Source: Cunninghamella blakesleeana
Taxonomy: Eukaryota > Mucoromycota > Mucoromycetes > Mucorales > Cunninghamellaceae
Direction of reading: 5' to 3'
NCBI GenBank assembly: GCA_017871115.1
Contig: JAFCIZ010000005.1
Location: forward strand, 1,534,501 to 1,598,500
DNA: 64,000 bases
Shown here: positions 1 to 12,420 of the stretch, in pieces
Position numbering within the stretch: the stretch's first letter is position 1
How the letters are laid out: every line of letters begins with the position of its first letter
Notes under the pieces: model-generated
Told to the model about the DNA's origin: nothing
Seen by the model: only the letters and a program-made list of their open reading frames with translations
Database searches by the model: none
Program-made: the position numbers and the translations under genes

Positions 1-666
1 TTATTAGCAGCGCAATATAATAGTCCATCATATTTAGGACCACCAGCATCATTAAATGATGGGCCTATTCTTCGTACACGTAAATTATCTAATTCCTCCC
101 TACATTCTAATTATCAACAACAGCAACAAGGGAATGGATATTATCGTTGGTCATCGTCAGCAACACCTATCTCTGGTAGAAGATCAACTGAACCAATGAT
201 GATGAAAAAGATGAATCCAACACCAAGAAATATAAGTAATAGAAGAGGCTCAATGATAAATAATAGTATGGAGGATATGTATTCTTGTGATTATTATGAT
301 GATATAGATAATATAGATGATGATTTTGAAGACAGTGATTATTATTATTCATCATCATCATCTGGAAGACAACATTATCATCCAAAAGTGAATATTGGAA
401 CACGCAAATGGTCTTCTCAACAACAACAGCAGCAGTTACAACCAATGGTGAAAATGATGGAAAAATCACCACGATCCCGTTCTCCTATATCACGTACTCA
501 TAGTAAATCAAGTATAAATGGGTTTAATCAAGCTTTAGACGATCTCTGTTCTTTCTTTCAACATTTACCAAGACATGTATTGGCAAGATATTTGCAGGAT
601 GCTCAAGGTGATTTTTTTTTAGCAAAAGATTTATGCATGGAAGATATTATGGCAAATGGCATTTAA
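1..666 (+). CDS. 3' end of an Asn/Ser/Gln-rich protein of unknown function (partial)
   Basis: The frame is open from the first base of the window to the TAA at 664-666, so this is the C-terminal part (about 221 residues) of a gene that starts outside. Most of it is low complexity: a Gln run near residue 40, poly-Asp/Tyr stretches with DDIDNIDDDFEDSD, a Ser run and another Gln run. The last ~50 residues look folded, with an alternating hydrophobic pattern (ALDDLCSFFQHLPRHVLARY, then a DFFLAKDL segment) that resembles a small helical UBA/CUE-like fold. That resemblance is a guess from pattern only. The family is not recognised. Confidence 0.75.
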   Translation, partial: LLAAQYNSPSYLGPPASLNDGPILRTRKLSNSSLHSNYQQQQQGNGYYRWSSSATPISGRRSTEPMMMKKMNPTPRNISNRRGSMINNSMEDMYSCDYYDDIDNIDDDFEDSDYYYSSSSSGRQHYHPKVNIGTRKWSSQQQQQQLQPMVKMMEKSPRSRSPISRTHSKSSINGFNQALDDLCSFFQHLPRHVLARYLQDAQGDFFLAKDLCMEDIMANGI

Positions 667-1081
667 ATACGTACATACTCTCTATTTTATTTTATTTTAT
701 TAAAGGAGTACAATTTATTCATTTTTTAATCTATATACAAGCATAATAAAATAATAAAAAAAAGATAAAAAGATTAATATAAAAAAAGGTTTCCCTTATA
801 TAGATTATATATAACAGTAAACTATTGTCGCTTTTTGGTTAAAAATAAAGAAAATTTTATCGGCAAAAGTCGCTAAGAAAATGATCGGACATTATAACTT
901 GATCCCCCAAAAAATATATAAAAAAAAAGTAGGGATTTCAAAATGACGTCTAAAAAAAAAAATTATATATTTTCTTATTATTTCCCGTTGTTTTCCCTTA
1001 ATTTTTTTTTCTTCTTTTTTCTCTCTTTCTTTCTTTTTTCTTCAACTTTTTTTTTTATTTAAAAAAATAATATAATATATC
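667..1081. other. Intergenic region upstream of the E3 gene
   Basis: This is AT-rich spacer with homopolymer A and T runs. A long pyrimidine tract (about 985-1062) lies just before the ATG at 1082, as is seen before several genes here. No further gene or RNA is visible. Confidence 0.5.
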
Positions 1082-3493
1082 ATGTTCAAATTAGTAGCTT
1101 CTAAACCTTTAGCTAATGTAAGTTACTATTATCATTGTTATTATTATATACAATCTATTGTTTAAAGAAAATAAGTCGTTGTACAAAAGGGTGGGAAAAG
1201 ACGAGTAATGTATATTTCTTTTTTTATATTTATGATGTATTCTAGTTAGCTGCTCGCAACGCTGCTGTCAAGACTGTTCGTACTCCTCTTGCTAATCAAT
1301 TCTATCGTTTCTACAGCTCTCCTGCTGGTAAAGTTTTATATTATATTTATATTTATTTATATTTATTAAAAATTTTCAAATAATATTATTAATATCACAT
1401 ATGTTTTGTTTTGTATTCTATTTATAATATTAGATTCTGAATATGATGTAGTTGTTATTGGTGGTGGTAAGTAGAGACAATATATATTTTTTACGTGACT
1501 AGGTGTATATATGTATATAGTAAAAGGATAGTGGTGGTGAAAAAAGAAAAGATATAAAACCATCTATCTGGAAAAAAATATTTATTTTTATCTTAACATA
1601 AATCGATGTGATATTTTAGGTCCTGGTGGTTATCCTGCTGCCATTAAGGCTGCTCAACAAGGTCTTAAGGTATAAATAAATATAATAAAACAAAAAACAA
1701 AAGGAAAAGGAAAAGGGAAGAAAAAGGGAAAAAAAATAAAGACTATATATATCAAGACAATAATAAGATATAAATCATTAGCGTGTTTGTTGTTGGGGGA
1801 GATAAATTAATCTTTATATTTATTTTTATTTTTTTTAATATAAATATAAATAAACAGGTTGCTTGTATTGAAAAACGTGGAGCTTTAGGTGGTACTTGTT
1901 TAAACGTTGGTTGTATCCCCTCCAAAGCTATGTTAAACAACTCTCATATTTATCATGATACCAAGCATGGATTAAAGAGTCGAGGTATCGATGTTGGTGA
2001 TGTACAATTAAATTTAGATAATATGCACAAAGCTCGTGTTAAGGCTATCACTGGATTAACAAAAGGTGTAGAATTCTTATTCAAGAAATATAAGGTTGAT
2101 TATTTAAAGGGTACTGGTTCTTTCAAATCTACTACTGAAATTAGTGTTGATGGTTTAGATGGTACTCAATCTACTTTAAAAGCTAAAAACATCATTATTG
2201 CTACTGGTTCTGAAGTTACCCCTATCCCTGGTATTGAAATTGACGAAAAGAAAATTGTTTCTTCTACTGGTGCTTTAGAAATTCCTAAGGTTCCCAAGAA
2301 AATGGTTGTTATTGGTGCTGGTGTTATTGGTTTAGAATTGGGTTCTGTATGGTCCCGTCTCGGTGCTGAAGTTACTGTTGTTGAATATTTGGATGCTATT
2401 GGTGCTGGTATGGACCCTGACATGGCTAAGACTTTCCATCGTCTTTTGTCTAAGCAAGGTCTTAAATTCAAATTAAGTACTAAAGTCAATGGTGCCAAGA
2501 TTGATGGTGACATTGTTAAAGTTGACGTTGAAGCCTCTAAGGGTGGTAAAGCTGAAACTGTAAGTACTATAATACAATTTATTCTTTTTTTTTAAAAAAA
2601 AATGGATATTAAAAGTATATTATTAATGGGCCTTTCTTTTTTCCTTTTTTTTTTTTCTTTTTTACAATCATGAATAGTTGGAAGCTGATGTTGTATTAGT
2701 ATCTATTGGTCGTCGTCCTTACACCACTGGTCTTGGTTTAGAAAATGCTGGTGTTGAAGTTGATAACCGTGGACGTGTTGTCATTGATAGTGAATATAAG
2801 ACCAATGTCCCCCACATCCGTTGTATTGGTGATGTTACTTTTGGTCCTATGTTGGCTCACAAAGCTGAAGATGAAGGTTTTGCCGTTGCTGAAATGATTG
2901 GTACTGGTTATGGTCATGTCAATTATGATGTTGTCCCCTCTGTCATTTATACTCACCCTGAAGTTGCTTGGGTTGGAAAGAATGAAGCTGAATTAAAGAA
3001 GGAAGGTATTAAATACAAGACTGGTAGCTTCCTCTTCTCTGCTAACTCTCGTGCTCGTACTAATGATGATATGGATGGTTCCGTTAAAGTCATTGCTGAT
3101 GCAGAAACTGATCGTATCTTAGGTGTTCATATCATTGGTCCTAATGCTGGTGAAATGATTGCTGAAGGTGTACTTGCTATGGAGTAAGTTTATAAAAACA
3201 AAAAAATTAAAAAATGAACAAAAAAATGTAAAAAAAGTTTATCCGTGGAAAAATGATTGATTTTATTTTTTTAAAAAATAAAATAGATACGGTGCTTCTG
3301 CTGAAGATGTTGGTCGTACCATGGTAAGTTTAAATTGAAAATTAATTTAAATAAATGCTATTAAGGATATTATTTTTTTAACTTATTTATTTATTCTATT
3401 TTATTTATTTAATAGCATGCCCATCCTACTCTCTCTGAAGCCATGCGTGAAGCTGCTTTAATTGCTTCTACTGGTAACGCTATTAACTTCTAG
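1082..3493 (+). CDS. LPD1: Dihydrolipoamide dehydrogenase (E3), mitochondrial
   Basis: This is the FAD-dependent E3 subunit shared by the pyruvate, 2-oxoglutarate and branched-chain dehydrogenase complexes and glycine cleavage; it reoxidises dihydrolipoamide with NAD+. Eight exons were read: 1082-1117, 1246-1327, 1434-1466, 1620-1669, 1858-2559, 2678-3183, 3287-3323 and 3416-3493. All phases close to 507 residues, the normal length. Exons 1-2 encode a basic, hydroxylated mitochondrial presequence. The FAD-binding glycine motif (VVVIGGGPGGY) is split across exons 3-4. Exon 5 carries the redox disulfide [14 protein letters not shown] and the NAD-binding [13 protein letters not shown]; exon 6 carries SIGRRP and [15 protein letters not shown]. 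The dimer-interface HAHPTLSE with the catalytic His opens exon 8. An AATAAA lies about 85 bases after the stop. Confidence 0.97.
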
Positions 3494-3971
3494 ATGAATT
3501 AACTTAAAACTATACAAAAAAAACTTCATACTATTTCCCATAATTATTTAGCCATCTTTATTTCTTTCATTGTCATTCAATAAAAGGAACCTTTTTTGTT
3601 GATTAGAGACTTAAAAAAAATGGAATATTTTAAAAAATTACCTTTTGGTACTACACAGATTATAATCAGAAAAAAAATTAAATTTATAGCCAATGAAAAT
3701 TTTCAAAAAAATCTCAGCGTTGAGTTTCATTTTTTTTTTTTTTCAATTAAAAGAAAAAGTTTTTTTTCTGCTCTTCTCTATTTCAATTTTAATTTTTTAT
3801 AGTAATTCGATTATTCCTTTCCTTTATTTAATTGTACCATATATTAATATAAAATTATATAAATATAAATATACATACACAAATCATAATAATAATAATA
3901 ATAATAATATATATATAAATATATATAAATATACCTCACATAAATTTTTACATCCATATTATGTAATAAAA
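3494..3971. other. Intergenic region between E3 and LCB2
   Basis: AT-rich spacer. It holds an AATAAA-type poly(A) signal (about 3578), T tracts, and an (AAT)n/(AT)n microsatellite at about 3886-3930 just before the LCB2 start. An open frame runs in from 3693, but it is A/T homopolymer-coded and is not considered part of LCB2. Confidence 0.5.
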
Positions 3972-5994
3972 ATGTCTCCTCAACCTACAGCACCTTTTCA
4001 AATTCCAAGCATTGAAATTCAAGAAGTAAATACTACTACCTCTACCTCTCCTTCCTCTCCAACTCTAACTTCTCCTACTTCTTATTCTTCCTCTTCCTCT
4101 TCCTCTTCTTCTTTACCCTCAAACACAAATCAATCAACCATCACTAATAATAATAATAATAGCAGTAATACTCATACTCACACTACTACTACATCAAAAA
4201 TAGCTAGTACAGCCACTAGTTTATTACCTAAATCCACATCACTTGCCTCAGCAGCAGTATCAGCTATTACTCCTGGAGGAGGAGGGGGAAGTGGTGGAGG
4301 TAACTTGTCCATTTCACCACGTACAAGGCCTAGAACATTTAGTTTAAGTCAACTAGTTACAAAGACTCGGCGAGCTTATTCAGTATCATCAGCTTATCCA
4401 CCTAAGTTTTTACCTAATATTGCCTTACCTACAAGAAAAGAACAAGACGTGACATGGGACCAATATTTAGCTACTACTACTAGCAATATCAATAATGATC
4501 ATGATAAAAACAGTAATCCATTTCATTTAACACCTGCCCAACGTCGAAACTCTGTTGCCGCTGCTGCTCGTCGTTATGAAGATTTTGAACAAAAAATTGA
4601 AGAAGCGCCTTTAATCGTCTTGGTTTCTACCTATTTAAATTATTTGATTTTGATTCTTTTTGGTCATTTGAGAGATATTTTAGGAAAGGCTTTTAAACGT
4701 AAAGAATATGCCCACTTAAGAACAAACGAAGTATGGAAAATATATATACATATATATATATATATATATTTATGCAGATCATTCTTTTTTATTATATGAT
4801 TTGATTTGATCCGATCTGATTTAATTTAATTTAAAAACCTTTTATTTATTTAATATGTTCATTTATATTAGGGCTACGCTCCTTTAGTATCAGATTTTGA
4901 TTCTTTTTATACTAGACGTCTATATGTACGTATCCGTGATTGTTGGAATCGTCCTATTACTGGGGTTCCTACTCGAAAAACTTTGATACTTGAACGTGAA
5001 TCAAATGATTTTAATAAAACTTTCAAGTAAGTTACAATTATAAGCATATATAAATTTAGTTTTTATTAGTATTATTATTTTTATTAGTACAACCATTTAT
5101 TAATTATTTTGTTCGTTTTCATTATTTATTATTTATTATTTATATAGATTAACTGGGCGCCAAATCGAATGCATTAACTTTGCTTCATATAACTATCTTG
5201 GATTTGCTCAAAATACCGGACCTTGTGCCGATGCAGTAGAAAATATTGTACATCAATTAGGAATAACCACAGCCAGTACTAGATCAGAAGCCGGTACCTC
5301 AGATTTACATGTTTATTTGGAAAAAAAAGTAGCTGAATTTGTTGGTAAAGAAGATGCTATTGTTGTATCTATGGGCTTTGCAACAAACTCTACAACAATC
5401 CCTGCTTTGGCTGGGAAGGTATATATACATAATATACTCATTTACAGACTGTATAAATACATATCAATTGATTCTAATTATTTTTAACATTAATATTATT
5501 GTTTTAGGGATGTTTAATTATTAGCGATGAATTGAATCATAGTTCTATTGTATTTGGTGCTCGTTTATCTGGTGCATCTATACGTGTATTTAAACATAAT
5601 AATATGGTCAGCTTACGTGAATTACTTCGTGAGGTATGTGGGAATTATTAGTATTAACATTTCTTTTGTTTATATAAAAAAACTGTATAAACATTTTTAT
5701 ATATTTATTTATATACTTTTCTTTTATTTAACCTAATTTGGTTTTTTATTGTACATTGGTATTTTATAGTGCATATCACAAGGACAACCACGCACACACA
5801 GACCTTGGAAAAAGATATTGGTGATTGTAGAAGGATTATATTCTATGGAAGGCTCAATTGTAAACCTACCTGAAATTATAAAAATGAAGCGTGAATTTAA
5901 GGTATGTAATGTATAAAAATAAAAAAAATAAAACACTAAAGCAATGAAAAATAACTCAACAACATTTTTTGTTTTATTTTATTTTCTGTATATA

Positions 5995-6028
<34 letters not shown>

Positions 6029-7099
6029 TTCTATAGTTTTATTTATACGTTGACGAAGCACATTCTATTGGTGCTCTTGGCGAAAATGGAGGTGGAGTTT
6101 GTGATTTTTATGGAATAAGCCCAAAATATGTGGATATTTTAATGGGTACTTTTACTAAATCTTTTGGTGCTGCTGGTGGTTATATTGCTGGTGATAAGGT
6201 ACGTATAGTTGATTTTTATTTTTATTTCATTTTTTTATTTATTTATTTTTTTAAAAAAAAGAGTAATAATAAACTATTTTTATTATATTTTTATTTTTTG
6301 AAATTAGTCACTAATGGATCATTTAAGATTAAAGAATCATGCATTTTTATACGCCGAAACTATATCAATACCTGTTGTGCAACAAATTATTACTAGTTTA
6401 AGTATCATCAGGTAAGTAATTTATTATTTTATTTATTTGTTTTGACTGTTAGTGTAAAATATGATATACAATACTAACTATAAATACTATTTTATTTTTT
6501 ATTTATTACCATTATTATTAGAGGTGAAGATGGAACGAACGATGGACGCGATCGTATTCAAAAATTAGCTGATAATGCAAGGTACTTTTCTAATAAATTA
6601 CGTGAACTTGGATTTATTGTATATGGCGATGAAGGAAGTCCTGTTGTACCTTTATTATTGTTCAATCCTGCTAAAATATCGTAAGTTATAAATGTATACT
6701 AATTACAATAGTGAGGATCTATTTATTGAATTATTATTATTATTACTATTTGCTTTTCTTTCAATTTAAATAGAGCATTTTCTAGAGAAGCACTGAAAAG
6801 AGGTGTTGCCGTTTGTGTTGTTGGTTACCCTGCCACACCAATTATTAGCTCTCGTGCAAGATTCTGTCTATCATCTTCACATACAAAAGAAGATTTAGGT
6901 AATTAATTATATAAATATTTATATATAAGCATGCGTGTTAATAATATATTTTTTTTTATTTTATTTTTTAAAATCAATTCTTTTTTTTTCATATATATAT
7001 ACATATTTTATTTACTTTTATTACACTTTAGATGATGCCTTGGAAAAAATCAGTGAAATTGGGGATTTACTATTGCTCAAATTTAAAAAACGTGCATAA
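3972..7099 (+). CDS. LCB2: Serine palmitoyltransferase subunit 2 (sphingoid base synthesis)
   Basis: This is the PLP-dependent catalytic subunit that condenses L-serine with palmitoyl-CoA, the first step of sphingolipid synthesis, at the ER. Ten exons: 3972-4730, 4872-5026, 5148-5418, 5508-5633, 5770-5901, 6037-6198, 6308-6411, 6522-6680, 6774-6898 and 7032-7099, giving 686 residues. The N-terminal ~200 residues are Ser/Thr/Asn-rich and poorly conserved, including a Gly run. A membrane segment follows ([19 protein letters not shown]). The core has [12 protein letters not shown], the PLP-site region [20 protein letters not shown], and the Schiff-base lysine motif [18 protein letters not shown]. 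The C-terminal part has [21 protein letters not shown]. The ATG at 3972 is preferred because the upstream in-frame codons are T/A-rich leader sequence. The long low-complexity N-terminus makes it longer than most fungal LCB2 proteins (about 560). Confidence 0.96.
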
Positions 7100-7723
7100 C
7101 TTTTTTTTTACAATATTAATTTAAATAACACTGGGCATTATAAATATATATAATTATCTATTTGTAAATAACTTATTTCAATAAAAATAATAATAAAAGA
7201 ATTCAACTATTACCTAATAACAATTTTTTTTTTTTTAAAAAAAAAGATCCAAAAACCATACTGAAAAAGTAATAATCAAATAACAAGGGTTGATAAATCA
7301 AATATTACGGTTATACACTAAAATAGATATCAAATATATCATAATATAAAAAACGTAATATATATATAATGAGATTTATGATCAAAAACATGATAGGAGA
7401 AAAAAATATACAAAGAGCAATATACATAGATCCCCCCTTAAAAAGCACTTAGTATTTACGAAAGGTGCTAGTTCTAGGAAAAGACAACACAATAAAGGAT
7501 TCTTTTAATTTATAAATATGCCTTGATCAGTTTTTTTATTTTATTTTAAAAAATAAAAATAAAAGGTAGAAAAATAAAATATCTTGATCTATAAATGGTG
7601 GAGGAATGATCGGCTATATATATTTTTAATAATATGTAAATCTATTATGTACTTTTATTTTCTAGTTGTATTATTTTATTGATCTCTTATTTATTTAACA
7701 TATATTTTTTTTATTATTATTAC

Positions 7724-7757
<34 letters not shown>

Positions 7758-8160
7758 TAAAAAAAGAGAAAATCCAGAGATTTAGTCAATAACATGGAGA
7801 AAATCTATAATATCTCCCTATTTTTTTTTTTACTTTTACAATAGAAGAAATAATGCCATTCTTGTTTAAGGTACAATTGTTCATTTAATATAATTCCTAA
7901 GTTAAATTTTTTTTTTTTTTATTAGAAGTTTTTCCTAAATAATATATATAAGCAATGGAATTTCTGTATAAAAGATGGTTGGAATTTTAGTTTATTTCTT
8001 ATTTTTTTTTAACTCTTCCTCTCTCTCTTTTATTTTTTTTCTCTATTATAATTTTATTTTATAAATAGACCTTTATTTTTTTATTTTCTTTTATTTATTA
8101 CTATTATTTATTTTTATCTTTATATATATATATTTAAAAATCACGGTTTAATTATTTTTC
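7100..8160. other. Intergenic region with an (ATT)n microsatellite
   Basis: About 1.06 kb of AT-rich spacer. It includes poly(A) signal candidates just after LCB2, an (ATT)n run at about 7710-7757 and several T homopolymers. No coding or RNA gene is seen. Confidence 0.45.
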
Positions 8161-9145
8161 ATGAAGGTATATAAATGCATAATTTTGGAAAAAAAAATAG
8201 ATCAGATCAATGTATTTATTTATAAATCGAGATAGGATCGAGTTAAAAAATTATATCTCTCTCTTTTCTTTGACACCATTAACACTTTTGTTTTTATTTT
8301 GTTATATATTTTTTTAAAAAAAATAGTTACAAACAATATTTATCCAATCTTTTAGTCTTTTTGCAGCAATACAAAGTGTTAGAGGTAGTACACAATTCTT
8401 TGATTTACCGAAGGAAGGGCAAACATTTGATGCTGGATCCAATGTAGATTTCCAAGTAAATCAATTACCTAATGTTGAAGGTAAAACATTGCAAGCGCAA
8501 GTTTTTGCTGATGGGAAAGGTGGTGAAAAAGTAGTAACCATTGATTCTTGGGATAGAGCAACGGCAGAAACTGAACAAGATGATTTTAAATTTTCTTGGC
8601 AAATTCCTAATAATATGAAATCCGGTCGATATTATGTAAAAATGGTGCAAGGTGAAGAAGGCGTAGAAGATGATAATGACCCCGTTCGTTCTTTTTCTTT
8701 TAATGTCAAAGCTAATCCTCAATATACAAATCCTCAATATCAAGGTGGTGGTGGTGGTTACAGTGGCAATGGTGGTTATAGCGGTGGTTATAGCGGTGGT
8801 AATAATGGAGGTTATAATAATGGTGGAAACAGAGGTGGCTATAATGGTGGTAGTAGAGGTGGTTATAATGGTGGAAACAGAGGTGGTTATAATGGTGGTA
8901 ATAGAGTAAGCAACAATGGTGGCTATCGAGGAAGCAATAATGGTGGCTATCGAGGTGGTAGTAGTGGCGGTAACAGCGGTAATAGTGGTAGCCGTTCTTC
9001 CAATAGTAACAATAGCAACCGTCCTTCTAGTCAACAACATAGCCAATCTTCTTCTCCAAAAACCAATAATGTCCCAAACCTTACTAACAACAACAGCAAT
9101 AATAAGGGTCAATCTAATGGAAGATTAAGTAATATATTAAAATAA
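8161..9145 (+). CDS. Secreted Gly/Asn/Ser-rich protein with a Kre9/Knh1-like N-terminal domain
   Basis: Exon 1 is only ATG AAG (8161-8166), followed by a GTATAT donor. Exon 2 (8327-9145) opens in phase after TAG and supplies a hydrophobic segment (LQTIFIQSFSLFAAIQSV). Together they make a convincing secretion signal; total 274 residues. The mature N-terminus (about residues 22-130) has the layout of the Ser-Thr-rich/Kre9-Knh1-type extracellular domain: a substrate-like PKEGQTFDAGSNVDFQV, then FSWQIPNNMKSGRYYVKM and VRSFSFNVKA. The rest is YNGGNRGG-type repeats, then a Ser/Asn tail. No C-terminal GPI signal is visible, so it is probably a soluble wall or extracellular protein. Family assignment is by pattern and moderate in confidence; the two-codon first exon is an inference. 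Confidence 0.72.
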
Positions 9146-9487
9146 AAATTTATTGCTTATAAAAAAAAAGTTGGAAAATGATAAATTAATCCTACAAATT
9201 AAAAAAAAATTAATAAACCCCTTTAAATATTTTATATATATACATATATATATATTTCACTTTCTATTTATCTATTTTATTTTATTTTATTTTATTTATA
9301 TCTCTTACCTTTTTTTTTTTTTTACTATGATCTATTATTATTTATTGACATTTTAAATAAAAAAATATCTTATATTCTTGCAAAATAATATGTATGTTTT
9401 TTTTTAGAATAAAAAAAAAGGTGTATAATTTTATGTCAACTATATTATAGTATAAAAGCGTGTCATTCTTTGATGGATGGTTTATTA
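9146..9487. other. Convergent intergenic region
   Basis: AT-rich spacer between two convergent stop codons, with T-rich and (TTTTA)n stretches. Nothing else is visible. Confidence 0.4.
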
Positions 9488-11195
9488 TTAATGCCGTCTA
9501 TGATATCCATGACTATGCCTTGATGAATAATGCTTTGATGATCGTTCCTTTGATTTCTCTCTTGATGATGACGATGTTCCATGTCTTGAGGTACGGTGAT
9601 GTCGATGATGTTTATCATGATCATGATCGTGATCATCATGTTTATGTTTAGAAGATGAGGAAGAATAGGATTTATGTTTGGCATCATGGTATGAATGTCG
9701 GTGCTTATTTTTACTGCTACTACTATGACGGTGATGACGGTGATCAATGTTATTATTGTCTTTTGCAGTAACTGAATTCTCATTATCTGAAGACATACGA
9801 TCATGATCGCTTTGCCGATTATCATCCATTATTTCATCCTTATTATCTTTACTAGAGTATCTTTTACGTTTAGATGAGGATGACCGTGGTGATATAGATC
9901 TATGTTTATATTTTCTTTTCTTTTTGTGCTTTTCACCATGTCGATGACGTCTTTTACTACCATTTTTACTTTCTTCTTCATCACTACTTTCATCCATTAA
10001 TATTTCATTTGTATCCGTTATATCTATTTTTGATTTTTTTGTTGTTAAATCCATCTTATTAATACGATGTTGACCATTTTCCACTTTTTTATCATCCCTA
10101 AAAGTTGTTGTATTTTCTAATGTACATAGTAATGTTTTTGCTTTCTCATGATTTGGTTCTATTTTCAATGCACGTTTTAATTGAAGAATAGCATCATTTG
10201 TACGCTTTTCCTGTAATAAGCTATAATATATATATATATATATAATTATTAATATAAATACCTAGCATATATTTAATCCTATCTTTATATATATACATGC
10301 ATACCTTTGAGCGACATGGTACCAGCCATCTGCATATTGAGGATCCATATCTAGAGCTCGTTTATAGAAATCCAAGGCTTCTTTATTTTTTTGTTGTTCA
10401 TATAACTTAATGCCTTCATTCACGCTATTTTATACAAGAATAATAATATATTATTAATATAATTGAAACATTATGAAAATTATTTTAAATAATAATAAAA
10501 AGTATTAAGCACAAAAATAAAACTTACGCATCTTGAGCATACTTCCGATTTTGAGCTTGACGTAAATCCAAATAATTTTCCAATTGTTTTTCATTAATTT
10601 CTTTCGTTACTTGGCGATCTCTTTGAGCAGCACTCAAACAATTAGATTGTAATAAGGAACGTTGATATGCAGTTTTTGGGTGAATATGAAAAAGACTTGC
10701 TAATTTTAACCATTGATGAGGATGATGAATGGAGTCATTTTTACTATAAAACCAAGCTTCATATTCATTTTTCGATAATATAGATGGCTTTTCAAATACA
10801 AAAGGATTTATATTATTATTATTATTTATTTTTTGTCCATTATGTTGTATATCATTAGTAATGGAAGTGGAGGTTGAAGTAGTATTGTTATTATTACTGT
10901 TCTCTTTTTTTAAATCCATTCGTGTAGTTTTATCAAGGTGGTCTACACGTTGTTGTTGTTGTTGGCGACGACGATCCATATCTTTTTGTACATCTTTTTG
11001 TAAATGATTAAACATACTAATAAAATTTGGTGTTTTAGACCATTGATCTATGCGTCGATTAAAAGCACTCTCGCTTTCAACAATAGGCAAAGCTGGTATA
11101 TGCTGTTGTTGAGTTGAACTGGCATTTGATTTGATTTTGATTTTCCATCCGCCGGTTATTTTAGTTGGTGACTTTGATACTTCATTATTGTCCAT
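9488..11195 (-). CDS. TPR protein with a Ser/Arg/Lys/His-rich tail (TTC14-like)
   Basis: Three exons on the minus strand: 11195-10528, 10424-10305 and 10220-9488, totalling 506 residues. The N-terminal ~220 residues contain PALPIVESESAFNRRIDQWS and a helical segment (YEAWFYSKNDSIHHPHQWLK). Exons 2-3 encode two TPR-like helices with the right spacing (EGIKLYEQQKNKEALDFYKR, ALDMDPQYADGWYHVAQ, then NDAILQLKRALKIEPNHEKA). The C-terminal ~200 residues are strongly charged: KKKRKYKHRSISPRSSSSKR, a DHDHDHDKHHRHH run, and SREKSKERSS. A TPR core followed by an RS-like tail is the TTC14 layout, suggesting a nuclear, RNA-related role, but I cannot confirm orthology. It shares a 312-bp divergent promoter with NDUFB9. 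Confidence 0.78.
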
Positions 11196-11507
11196 TGATT
11201 AATTTAAATTTATTAAAATAATATATTCAATCTAAATAATAAGAATAAAAATAAGAATAAAAATAAAAAATAAAAAATAAAAAATAAAAAATAAAAATAG
11301 AGTAAAAGGAGAAAAAAAAAAGAGAAAAAGTAAAAATTGAATTTTTTCAAAAATGACGTTAAAAAAAAATAATAAAACTCAGCGCCCGGCCGAAAAATTT
11401 TAAATTGGTATATTTTTTTTTCTTTTTTTCTTCCAGCTTTTATTTTTTTATTATTATACATCTTTTTCTTTTATCTAATTAAATAAGATTTAATAAGTTA
11501 TAATAAA
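11196..11507. promoter_or_regulatory. Shared divergent promoter: TPR gene / NDUFB9
   Basis: The two start codons (ATG at 11195 minus, 11508 plus) are 312 bp apart. The gap holds (AAAAT)n-type runs, a GC-rich island in an AT sea (cgcccggccg at about 11382-11391) and an ATTGG (reverse CCAAT) at about 11405. The GC patch and CCAAT-like element are the only candidate control sites. Their function is inferred. Confidence 0.4.
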
Positions 11508-12085
11508 ATGAACGCACACCGTCAACAAGTACAATCTCTTTATAAAAGATCTTTAAAGCTTTCTTTAGACTGGACTATTCAACGTGATTTGTGGAGACAA
11601 GAAGCTTTACATATTCGTCACCAATTTGAACAAAACAGACATGTATCAAACCCTAAAGAAATTCAAGCTTTGATATCACAAACTGAAAAGAAATTGGCTG
11701 AATGGGAACATCCTGATCCTTATAAATGTAAAAAAAAAGAAAAAAAAATATTAAGAAATAATAAAAAAAATAAAAAAAATGGAGGATATCAAATATATGT
11801 CATTATCTTTATTAATTTATCAATACTAATACTTTTATTTTATTTTGTTTTACTTAATCAATAGTACCTTTGGGCCCTGAAGGTACTAAGTGGGAACGTA
11901 ACCTTCCTCCTATTGTTGTAAGTTTTGCATATCATATAATCAAAAAATGAGAATAAAAATTAAAATATAACATGGATAAATATAATATAAATATGATATT
12001 ATCAAAGGATCTTTATATGTATGAACTAATAAATTTATATATATATATATTATAATAGGATGGACCTGCTGTCGAACATCATTAA
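11508..12085 (+). CDS. NDUFB9: NADH:ubiquinone oxidoreductase (complex I) B22 subunit, LYR family
   Basis: Accessory subunit of mitochondrial complex I. Three exons: 11508-11727, 11865-11917 and 12059-12085, giving 99 residues. The LYR-type motif (SLYKRSLKLSLDW) sits near the N-terminus, followed by the helical core (WRQEALHIRHQFEQNRHVSN) and the family-typical ending HPDPYK...PEGTKWERNLPP. The last exon is nine codons (DGPAVEHH). Its presence shows that the organism keeps complex I. The short second exon was placed by reading phase and by the NDUFB9 C-terminal pattern. Confidence 0.9.
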
Positions 12086-12420
12086 AAAATTAAAAAGCAC
12101 TTTACACTTACGAAAATAAAGAAAAAAAAAATATACAGTTTTTTAAGCAACTTTTTGCCGATTATCACCATTATCTGCTCTTTTTTTGTTTTGTTTTCTG
12201 TTTTTAATATTTTTCCGCCTTCCTTCAATAAATTTTATTTAGATAATAATCAACTGCTTTGTGCATATATTTTTTAATCAATTACTCGAAAGCACCTTTC
12301 TTTACTTTGTAATATTTTATATATAAATATATTTATATATATGTATTCAATAAATAAATGAATTTTTTATTTCAATTTTAAACTATTTACATACAATATT
12401 AAGGGTTATTAAAAAAAAAA
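12086..12420. other. Convergent intergenic region
   Basis: 335 bp of AT-rich spacer between the NDUFB9 stop and the stop of the minus-strand gene, with AATAAA signals in both orientations. No gene is seen. Confidence 0.4.

Noticed and set aside
3693..3971. N-terminal extension of LCB2
   Set aside because: A/T homopolymer-coded Phe/Lys/Asn/Tyr sequence. The ATG at 3972 gives a sensible protein start and leaves a normal 5' leader.
8465..9112. Antisense and shifted frames over the secreted Gly-rich gene
   Set aside because: They mirror the GGT/AAT repeats of the real gene. The signal-peptide frame has the conserved domain.
9463..9825. Alternative minus-strand frame inside the TPR gene tail
   Set aside because: Shadow of the His/Ser-rich C-terminus; rich in Ile/Met/Thr with no domain.
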